64,000 bases of DNA from the NCBI GenBank assembly GCA_949126835.1, contig OX421500.1, positions 17,428,181-17,492,180 on the forward strand, given 5' to 3'. Numbering within the stretch: the stretch's first letter is position 1; each line of letters starts with the position of its first letter. Origin of the DNA: Anisus vortex. Lineage: Eukaryota; Mollusca; Gastropoda; Planorbidae. Of the stretch, positions 1-12,000 are shown piece after piece. The notes beneath the pieces are model-generated. The model searched no databases and was not told the DNA's origin. It worked only from the letters and a program-made list of their open reading frames with translations. The position numbers were made by a program, and so were the translations under genes.

Positions 1-53
1 GTTATTTCCTGACCTGGTACGTTTTGCAAGTGGGCTACTTAAATTGGCCGAAA
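1..53 (-). CDS. TRPM-like gene A, coiled-coil tail exon (partial, tentative)
   Basis: Tentative continuation of gene A running off the window. The acceptor AG is at 54-55, and the reading frame that follows from the preceding exon (phase 1) is open to the window edge. The residues (VSANLSSPLAKR) align loosely with the coiled-coil exon of gene C at 60991-61042 (EISTRLDSLEEL). Position and phase fit, but sequence similarity is weak. Confidence 0.4.
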
Positions 54-3000
54 CTTTAGCAGCATCATATGTATGATTATCTAGACCTAAATATAGTGAG
101 TGCACCTTTTTCTTTCTCTCCTTGTTGTAAAAATGCATTGCTGAAAGAAAGCAGAATAAATGATGATATAATCATATTGACATAGGTAAATGAAGTATTT
201 GTAATACATATTTATATTACATTATTCAAGCTTTCAGATTAATTACCTGTGGTTGAATTTTTTTTTCGGAATACTTTGTGCACACTTCCTTTCAAATTTC
301 TGGAGCTCTAAGTTTTTCTCATCATCTTTACAATCATTGCTGTAATTGTGCCCTATTTATTAAATACATAATAAATTTATAGTAAATGCTTTCAACGTAG
401 TAAGCACCAGGTAGACCGACCTGCTCGGTAATTTAAAAAAAAGCTAGCAATACTGTTTTATATAATATGCAATTAAGACGGTAAAAAAACGTGCATAAAT
501 AAAAACAATACATTATTACAGACACAAAAATGCAGCTTTTTTACCTCATATTTGTATCAAATCTACACAGATTTACATACATATGTTAATGATTTTAGCT
601 TTTAATTATTGTTTCGTTATACTCATTACTTGAGTTGACTTAAAACCTGGGGAGATAATACTGGAGTAAATAACCGTAATTGATTTCGATATTGGGCAGC
701 TTTTCTCAATTGGGCCCATGTGAGACTAGCAATTTTAGCGTTGGTCTAACGGACCTTCATCAGATCTGCTTCGTTCTGCCCCACTTTTATCTTCCTCAGA
801 TGATTCCAGTCTACTGCCTATCGGACCACAATGCCATCGGGTTTTCTCAGTATGTACCATATACATCCCCACTTTCTACTTCCAATCTCTTTTCCAATTG
901 GCCTTTGCCTGGATAGGTCCATCAACTAGTTGACTGATACATGTACTTTCTTTGGTCATCTAATTTTCAGGATACGCCTCAAGCGACTATTTATCAAAGT
1001 CTAGAGCTTGCTTATATTGTTTGAGTAACCTTCCTGTAAGTTGTATGTTTATGTACTTGCCTGCTATCATTCACACATCTCTTCGAGGCGTTCATAAAAG
1101 TACTAAACACTCCAGAACAGCAAATGATAAGTTTATTTACACACACATATTTTTATGTTCTCACAATTTGTATGAACATCCATACTCAATATTATATATA
1201 TATATTCACTCAATTGCATTGCAATTTACATAATATAATTTACAGAATAGATTCACTGAGATCTCCAATATTATTTCCATTACAAAATATCCACATAAAA
1301 AAACTACAGCTCCTAATACCACAAAAGCTGAATGCCCACTACTGACCAAGGCCGAGTATCTCCTAACCTTCTAACCTTTTTCACTCAACACGTGGACTAA
1401 CAAAAATCACTAACTTGCGCAACAACTACATTCTTCTCTTGTCATATAATAAATATAGTCTGTTTTTGCTTTTTAAGGTCAAGGTTTACTCTTCTTTTCA
1501 TTGGTTATCTCTCTTTGACCATAGACTATTTGTTATGCTCTGTTTCAATCACTGACACTTCCATGTTTCCTCTGTTTTATCTTGTTCTTTATGGATTGCG
1601 TGCTAGAGTTACATGTGGGCCGACGCATGTGATGCATGCATCCTGCCTTGGTGGTGAAGCTCTTTATGACTTTGTCAGTTCCTCCATCCTTAGGCACCAG
1701 ACTTCCCAAATGCATTAATGTGTCAACTTTTTTGTCTGCATTAAGCTGAATTGGGATGTCGTGGACACTATTATTTCATTATTATTGGTGCTGTAATACA
1801 ACTGATCTGAGTGGTAAGCAACAATACTCCTACATATTATAATGCATATATTTCATATATACATTACAGTCTAAGTATTAAAACGTGTATATTAAATAAT
1901 GTATAACTTACGGAAAGGTCGTCCACTTTTATTGCAAGAAAAGAAGAAGAACAAATAAGTAAATGGTGGCAATAAAAAACGTGTTCCAGAAAACTCGTCA
2001 GTTAGCTGAAATTTTTGGAAATTCCAGACCATCTCTCGCTTTGTCTTCTTTTGTATCACAGCATCACTGGTTTCAAAACATATAAATATATGTCTTTATA
2101 AGATTAAATGTTATGAATCAAGACATATGATTATTATTGTTATGTTGAGGCAGATAGTTTGCATTATATACCATCTCTTAACTCTGTGCATGTAACAAAA
2201 ACGTGTTTCAGTTTTTATAAGCTTATAAGTCCTACTATGTGGCCCTCTACTACAAAATGAGTTGCTTTGTGTCTCAGACTATTTTTTGAGATGCAGCCAA
2301 ACATATGTGATGGGTGTATTAAATTATATCTTTGGGATTAAAGTAAAGCGATTGGTGACTAGAAAAGCGATTTTCTCTATTTTCATTGTACGAAACTTTA
2401 TTTAACCAAAATGACAGCTTCCAGCACACACAAAAAGCTGTGGCATTCAATTTGATTAAATTGCCAATGATGGAAGTCATTTGAATAATGAAAAACAACG
2501 AAAACATGAGTATTATACTACATCAGCATTGAATAAAACACAATTTTATTTAGCTCTATTGGTGTGACTATAGCTAATGACGTCAAGTAAATAGACCTAC
2601 TGATTTCCGACTTATATATATTGTCAAGGAGTTGTTTTATTCGAGGCTTGGTCTCACGGCATCACAATAACATAACAGAAACATAGATTGACTTAGGAAT
2701 GTTTGGCAAGGACGATCTATAGGTTTAGAGACAAGTTTAGTGTGTAGGTGTAGGCTAGTACGGACTGTAAACACCGAGACTGGAGCTAGTGATAGTTGAT
2801 ACTGGTGCGACAGTGAGGGGGACTCTGCATGGACAAAGAGAGACAGAATCCAGCACGCTAATAAATCTAGTTAGACACTGACAGGTGTGGGACTTGGTGG
2901 GTTCGATGCAAAACTATTTAACGTAGGGACACTGAAAAATGTGTACAGAACTTGGACTTGTGGTCTGATGTTTGGATCACACCCAAGCCAAGTCAACTGT

Positions 3001-6000
3001 CCACAGACAGATGAGTGTTTTCTGACACGGGTGAGTTGAGTTTTGCATCGATACCTTCCAATAGACAATATATTATATCTAGATATAGTTTAGGACAACA
3101 TTAAGGTTTTTTTATTGAATATTAGGTGACGGCCCGTACCCAGGCCCGTGCTGAGGCTCGAGACCCATAGTTCGATAGCGGTGGTGACCGTAGCAACATG
3201 GCCGAGAGCGGTGGCCAGCTGGTGGCAAAGTGGCTGACTACTGGTGGCAAAAGGCCTGTGGCTGGCGGTGGTTGACGTGGCAGTGGCTTAGTAGTGACGT
3301 GTAGACGGCCGCGGTGTAGACTGGTTGCTGATGGCAGTTTGGTGCATCAGTACGTCAGTAGTGCGTCCGGTGGTGCGTCAGAGGAGAGGCAGTGTGATGC
3401 CGTTGAGGACCAAGCCAGTGGACACGTGTGGCGTAGGCTATGATAATGTAACGGTTGTGTTTTGATAACATTCTTTTATATATTACGTTTCATATGCTTG
3501 TGATAACCATTTAGTATAGATATAATGTTTTCCTTTGTTTTTACTATACATCAGTTTGATATTATTTACTGTTATATTATCTCTATCCTTAAAATTACTA
3601 TTAATAAAATTAGAATAGTTTATAGTTCTCTTAATCAAACATCATGTGTTTGTTGTTTCATTTACGTATGTGTAAATGTTTTAATTACATTGTTTTTCTA
3701 TGTAATTATTAAGATCTGGGACCTTCCTAATTAAGCGAGCCCATGACTATAGAAGTAAAGTAGTCATTTAAATGTTATTGTAATTAAGTATAGAGGAGGT
3801 TCTTGACATATATAAAGAGTTTAATTTTTTAAATGTAATCCTGAAATACTATTGAGCGAAAACAATGCTGTAATACATAAAAGTTATAATTAAACAGTAC
3901 AGCTTGTGCAAGTAGAATATTCTATTATTTCTTTTCAACAGATATATTATGTATCTCTTACATTTGTTTGAACAATAAATAACTAAAAAATGATCAATAG
4001 ACACAGAGCGACTTGATGAATATTTAAAGCAAACAGAAGCGATAAAAAAGATGCCAAATACAATTCCCTCAAAATCTAGTTGTGTAAACACATTTCCAAA
4101 ATATTTCTTTATTTCACATAAAGCACGCAAGGCGTATAATTTAGTTTGAAAAAAACAAACAAACAAAAACAAATAACAACAACAAAAATAGGTCCTTATA
4201 CTTCAACATTGAACTGTAAGTTGTATATCATATAAACGTAAACTTGCTACAGAAGCACATAAAACACATTTATTTTATGTCGATAAAAGGTACAAACTAA
4301 ATATTCAATCTTTATAGACTACTTGTATGAGAAAAAAAATGCTTACTTGAATAAAGCGACAATCAAACTGAACATCACTATCTGTATAAACAGTGCATAA
4401 ATACCAAGTAGTACAGGTATTGTATAGCGTCCATTACCAGATGGGCATCTTAGCATGGTATGATTGTTATATAAAGCTGGATCTGTTGTACACGAGTCCC
4501 CTGTAATATAATAGACAATCATGTTACAAAATGTGTGCCCTTTTTTTTTAATAATACATTTTTTTTTAAACTTTGCAAAAATGTATGCATTGCTGGCTTT
4601 GTGCCTGGCGACCAAACCGACATACGGACTGTTTTTTGCACCACTCCCCGAAGTCTTATCAATCCACTACTTAGAATATAGACATAAAGTACTGACCAGC
4701 ACATTATGTCTAATGTATAGCCACATCCACACACCCCGACATGGTTATATATTTATGTTTTGTTTTAGTACAATATATTTTTACTCTTGAGGGGCAGCAA
4801 CAACACTTTATACAGTTATATTAATTTGTATTATACGTTTTTACAGTTTTAGAATAACATACATCAATAAGTGAATATTGTAATCATCTAAATTTTATTG
4901 TGTAATCTAATACATATTTCGAAAAAAAAAAAAAAAAGAAATAAAACCTATAGCTTCAAGCTCCTCCAGATAGTAATCGCCAAGCATTGCCCAAAATCCT
5001 TTTCTAAATACATAATACAAAACTTGTGAATTGAGTTGTGCTTCTGGATATAGAATTGATTCGGACACAATAGAGTAGGCCACCAAAAACAGCATCAAAA
5101 TCAAAAGAAATGGAATGTAGATTTTAACCTGGAATATATTTTGTTTTAAATTTTAATATACATTTGATTTTTTAAAACACATTTTGTAAGTTTTAATATA
5201 CATATAGTGCAACAATCTTACTGTATTATGCTGTCAATTTTAATTTTTTCTTTCTTGGTTACCATTGCTCGAATCATGACCAATATTGGGCCGATATATT
5301 TGTTCCCATAGAAAAACTCCATAAATCGAAAGACATATAGAGTAAAATTGAAACAGAGGAAATATCGAGCTGTGTCTATCCATGCTGAATTCTCAGGTGT
5401 GCTCAATGCTATCCAACGTAAACTCCAAGCAATATATGCTGTTGCGATTGAGACATTGTCCAACACGTTAAACAAATTACAGCAATATCTGTCACATTCC
5501 CATCGTTGTTCAGACACTAAGCAGGAGCAACACTGGATCAAAAAGAGGTCAGATAATTGGTAATATAAATTGTTGAAATAACATGTATGCTACATTAACT
5601 ACTTCTTGGCATTCTTTTTTTTTTATAACATTAATTCATTTTTAACATAAGAATCGGAGACATGCTGTTAAACAAATAATTATGCAAACCGTAAGGCTGT
5701 TCATAACACAATAAGCAATACAACTTTAGTTGAGAATGTTCTTAAATTAGTACAACATACGTGTTCATTTATTAACTATTTTATATAAAAATAGCAATAT
5801 TGTCAATGTCAAGGATTGAATGCAATAATAATGGGTTAAAATATGTTTTAAAATTAAATAACATTTTCTTGCGGTCGAGGGGAGATAACCAATAATAATA
5901 AGTCAACTATCAATAAGTACGAGTTATGTTATATCATTAATTAACCTTATTTTGTTTGCCAGTAATATGTGCGCAGTTAGGCCTAGATCTATAGAGTTTC

Positions 6001-9000
6001 GTGTAGAATATGATGGTTGTAAAAAAGCGTAAATCTTGCGTTTGCAAGTGGGACTGGGTCACGTGTGTGTGACAAGAAAGCCAGTTAACTTCTGAATGTT
6101 GAGAAGTCAGAAAGTTGGACTTTGATATTTTATAATATCCTTTAATGGATTGATAAATGTTTCTTTCTCATATGATGTGGAGTATATGTTATTATATGCT
6201 AATTAAAAAATTAACATTTGCTGCAAAAAGTGTTCTATAAAGTGAATTATATTTGATATATGTTTAATAAAGAATAACATAAGTAATACTAAAGAAACAT
6301 CTAAAGGTCCAGAACTAAAGTTAATCTCAAAGTTAATATCTATGGCTATATGTTATGCAGCAGCATAGAGCAAGAATTAACCTCTTCTTTCCGGGTGACG
6401 TCACGTTCACGTCATCACTTTTGTATAGTTAAGTACCGAGGACGTCACGTTCACGTCATGGTTTTAAAGCTCTTTATTTCCTTTGTTATTAACGTTATGT
6501 GAAAGTTAAAAGGCGAATCATATAGAGAATAAAAAAAAATTCTAGATGTTTCTTCTTTGAATTTTTAGCTTAAGGTTATAAATTAGAAAGATTTTTCGAA
6601 CGACCGTTGCTACGTTTTTGTAAACAATGGAACCGTGCAAGCCCAGTACTTCCACTGGCAAACGTAAACAAACTCCTTTGTCAGTCATAATTAGCATATT
6701 TAGAAACCTTATTCAATGGTGAAGTGTTTTCATCATAGATGTTTAAGGTTATATTCACAAATGAACAAATATATTAGCTTTACTATAAGCTTACCACCAA
6801 AATGCTTAACCATTGCGGTACTACAGATGAGAAGAAATTGTAACCTATGCCGAGTCGGCAAATATTTAGATTAAAGATTATCCCGTAGTTAAGGGGTGTT
6901 AACAATCTACTACATCGTCATAATTATTTCGTATTAATAATTTTTAAAAAGTATTTATATAATATATAAATATATATACAAATATATATGTAAATATACA
7001 TATAAATATGTCCCATAATGTAAAAACAAATTTGGTGAGGTCTAATATATAATACACATAGATCGAATAGTGTCAAGTATAGTTATATTTTGTTCTGATT
7101 AAGCCGAAAGTGTACATTTCGATTATTGAGACCAATCATTTTGGTGTAAATTTCATTTTAAAATAAAGGAATTGGGGGTAAGCTATTTTTTTTTTATGAA
7201 AAGATTAATAAAAGAGATTAAAAGATAAATTCATATTCGTTCCTTAAAAAACAAAATTGTATCAGCTTGTTATTATTATATGGATGCTACACCTATGATC
7301 CGTCTCCGTTAAGAGTATAAGTCTAATTTATGCACATTGGAAAAAAACGCAATCATATACTTAATAATTTAATAAATGAAAATAATACTTTATACTTTGT
7401 AAAATAAAAAAAATGATCAATATTGGCAATCAATAAACAACAAAGTAAGTCTCGAAACATAATATTTTGTCAATTGTATTAGGTCTACATAAACAGATAT
7501 TAAAAAGCAATATTTAAGCTTTATAAATAAATGTTTACTGTTTAGCGAATTATACTATATTTAATTTAAATTACTTTTTTATATGATTTCTTCGACACGA
7601 TGGACATTCATTAAAGATGATAATGGATGGAGGATGCGCACCGATAAAGAGATTATATGAAGATCCTACAATAGTGGCTGATATGAAGAAGGGCAGACAA
7701 CGCTGGGCAGGCCATCTGGAACGAACGCCAAACTGCAGAGGAATAAAAGAAACATACCCACGGAAAGCAAGAGGAAAACGACATAAAGACAGAACCAGAC
7801 TGAGATGGATGGACGAAGTCGATATGGATCTGTGACAGATAAGTCTCAGGCCTGGAGAAAAAAACAACAACATCAGATAGGTCTGTGTGAAAGGAGGCTG
7901 TAGCGCTACAGACGATGATGATGATGTAAATTCATTTAAAACAAAAGAATATTAATCATGGTATTAAAGTATTTTACGAACCACGTTTATTATTGAATTG
8001 AATTTACGAGGTCTCGGTAGAGATGTTGAAATAAATTACTATTAATATTTAATTATTTTTGGCTAATTTATTTACTAGTAAAAAAAAATAACTTATTTAA
8101 TAAAACAACTCTTCAGACCATACCTATTTATAATAATGTATTTACTAACTTAATATAAATATTAATATAAAATTAAAATTAAAAAAAAATCACACTCACT
8201 TGAATCCTACAACATAATTATTAAAAAACAATTTAGTAAGGTGAACACAATAAATGCACTCACGAAAATAATCCTATGACATAATTAAATATAATGTAGT
8301 AAGGTGGTAACACAATAAATACACAACACTGCCACATATTTTATAATAAAAGTTCTATAAAAGATTATACAGACTGCATCGAGATTAGAAAAACTTCCCT
8401 TCTATAATGCGAATTTCATATGTTTATACTATACATGTTAGAGATTTCTGGAATAAACGTATGCTAATAATAACTCACAAAAATTGTAAACATCTCTTTT
8501 TAACATTTTCTAGGCTATGAGAGAATGTTCTTGCATCATCTAGTAAACAACAGCTAATGATGCGACAGTGGCAAAGTTCAACTAGAGGTCAGGGGGATAT
8601 AATCTACTTGAACATACATAACAAGTGTAACAATCTATAAACCTACATACCTGATGATACTCTTTGAATTGAAAACATATTATGTATAATATGACAATGG
8701 CCTCCAGCCAATGCATGTGTGTCGCACTCAGCTTTGAAAGAAGTAAAATGCTGTATGAAGTCAAAAACAGGAGGAAAGCTAACTAGAAAATAAACAAGAA
8801 CAAAAAAATATGTAATGCAACACATAGGATATATCACAATGTCATGGTTATTGCATTTAGCTGATTATATGTCTAACATAATTACAAAAAAAACTATTAA
8901 GAATCTACAATAATTGTATAGTTTCAGAAGCACTCCTGTTACTCCGTAATAAACGATGAAAAATTGTTTGGATAATTTTTGTCTTTAGCCTCATAATATA

Positions 9001-12000
9001 AAGCGATGTAATACATTAATAAGGAGACTAAACAACATTGTAAAATGGCTAAGAAGAAGGATCAGGTGTAAAGAGAATAAGTAGTAGTAACAACATTGGA
9101 CTTTGCGATAACACTTTAAAATTGAAATATTTACATTTTAGTATAAAGTAATTATTCATAATATGTTATACGGATCTGATTGAGATGCTGGATTCGTTTC
9201 TAAATAAACATATAGATAAGGAGATTTCTGGTGAATAATGAATAGTAGGATATAAAAGACACATTGTTTTTTTTTATACAATGAAGAATACATTTAGTGT
9301 ATGGTGCTTGTTAACTCACAATTTCAAGCCAGTAGCGCTGTTTAGGTGAGGGTGAAATAAACCATTGTGTTACTCTTTTTAGAAACGACTTTGAATTTCG
9401 TTGAAAGAATGCACCAAACTGTAAACATATACATTTATGATAACTTGAGTAAACGAAAATCGTGTTATTAAAATTGTACAAACACATCTAATAATTAAAT
9501 AGGTAAGAAGTATTTTATTTCTGTATGTACCACAACATACGTCATATTTGAATTGCTTAACGTCGTTAAAGTGTTTCCACAAAATTTTATTTAAGGAGAC
9601 GCAGGCTGATTGTTGAGTGAAGTGTTGGTTGTCAGTCAATAGGGCGATGTTAACATATGACTCATTCAAGGCAGGAGATTGGTTCACAAGAAGACTGAAA
9701 GTTTCATTCATATCACTCTTTCCACACGCTTCTAAAACATCGTTGGCGAGACTCTGGTAAAATCTATTTGAAAATAGTAGATTAATGACAACATAATTAC
9801 TAGATATATCAATAATTAAACATGACCAAAATCTAGACTTAGTTCTCATGTTATACAGTGTTTGATTTCCACTATGTGACAGAGAAAAAAAAAGTGTAAG
9901 TATATCGTTAAACGCGAGGACCTATGTCGTCTGTCTAGGGTCTGGTTCCCTCCTATGTAATAATGCTACTCAATGAATGTTAAAAAATAATGTATTGCCT
10001 CAAATTATGTAGAATAATAATATTCAATTTCACTCGTGAATATTACGTAGCTTGTTTTATCGCTATGAAAAAAAACAACAACAACAAAAAAAAAAAAAAG
10101 TAAACGCAACCTACACTCTGCGAGCTTTATACATGTTTTGTTGCAGAAAGTGCTAGAATGGATTCTCTCCGACTTCTTTAGAATGCAAAAGAAGATTTGT
10201 ACTACAACGTTTTAAGGGATACGAAACTAATATTGGTGTTATTAAATCATAATATATAGCTATCGATACCATTGTACAGAAACAAACACGACGCCGTAAT
10301 TAAGTATCCAAATTTACTCTAAATAAAATTAATAACAATTACAATTAATCTTACGATTGTAAATCACACGTTTATAAATTAAACTAAAAATCAAAATAAC
10401 AATAATAACAATAGCTTATAACTTGAACAATAACTATTGATTCTTAATTTAATTGTAGCCATATTAAAAATAAATAATTTAACTATAAACAGGTGTAGAG
10501 AAGAAAATCTGTGTTATACTTTTTTTTTCTTGCAACGATACATAATAATTTAATATATATTAAGTATATAATATATATTAAATACTAACGAAATCATGCT
10601 TTTTTCTTTTTGTTTGGACATTTTTGTGTTTTCGTCATTCAATTTAGTCTTTAAAAGGTAAACAGCCAGAAGTGCACCACCTAAAGGATTCTGGAATAAG
10701 CAGATAATAAAAGCTAATAAAACAATATACATTATCAAACGTTTGTATCGCAAATTAAATTAAAATTAATTTAATTAAAAAACAAAGCTTATTTTGTAAT
10801 TAATGGAGTTGCCCAGAAAGTAGTTCGTCAAAAGAACAACTATTAATGGTACGGTGATGTGTATCTATTCAGGACATATTTATGTATATTAATTAATATG
10901 ATTATTGCGATGAACGATAAGAAATAGTGTCGATTGTCTGGGTACATATATAATAGCATGTATTAATCATTCTCAAAATTGGTCTGGACACTGCAAACCC
11001 CTACAGTGATTTGACAATGCCTGACAATAAAAATTTAAACCAATATAACTAACAATAAATTAAATACCAAAACAATACAATACACAACGGAAGTTTCGTC
11101 TTAAAACAATCGTACCAAAGAAAAAAAAGAAAACAAATACAAAAACGTTGATAAATCTAAATCAGAATAAAAAAAAACAATATTTAGGTTCCTGTATGTC
11201 ACATGCCCAGTTCCTGTATGTCACATGCCCACCCCTTTCAGGAGTTCTTTCGCCAAGCTTAAAACTTATAACTCTAAAAATACAGTAAGAGGATGAATAG
11301 GAGCACATGTCATAGCCATACACCATTTCTGATAATAATCGTATAATTGTGAAATGTATTTTCTGTAATATCTAACAGCACCCAAAAATTGTCTAACATA
11401 ATTCTTACAGGATGCAATATCAATGCTAGTGATAACCATAACTATTACAATAAGTTTGACCATGCAGTATATTTGTATGACCATAGCATTAAATTCGCCC
11501 AATATACGTTGTCATCTTATCATCTATTCATTTGTATGTCAATTTGTGAGACAGGAAAAGGTGAGCTGAGAGAGAAGTAACACATTAAATAGAAATATTG
11601 GGCGTTGTCGCCATAAGTTAGCCTAGCTTAGCTCAGTGCCATAAACCTCTAGACAACACCATCCAGTGTGTGATGGTAACAGAGTGTGTGAACGTGCAAC
11701 AACGGATGCGTCCTACTGGCCAAACAATCCCATTATCACACCTATTAAACGAACTCTATGGGATAATTTTACAATTTGTAGGAATAACAGTTTTATCTAT
11801 TTTTTTCCTGCTTTCATGTCCATAGGAACATATTTATTTCCTCTTTAATATGTATCATGACATATATTATCCACCTCTATTTTCCATTAACGGCCTTACT
11901 AAACTGAACTAAATTATGAATAATCTCCGACTAGGCCAACTGTCTGACTGCCAGAGTATCATTTGAAAAAAAAAACTACAAAAGGTCCAAATCATGGCTG

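Larger units (their letters stand above)
5533..8650. other. Intron of gene A between S1-S2 and S3-S4 exons
   Basis: AT-rich, about 3.1 kb. It holds a LINE fragment (7617-7925) and a duplicated cAMP-response-element-like motif (6396-6459). Nothing else recognisable. Confidence 0.6.

Noticed and set aside
5348..5563. 71-codon plus-strand frame, also seen at 63464-63646
   Set aside because: Antisense of the conserved TRPM S3-S4 exons; conserved only because the sense strand is.
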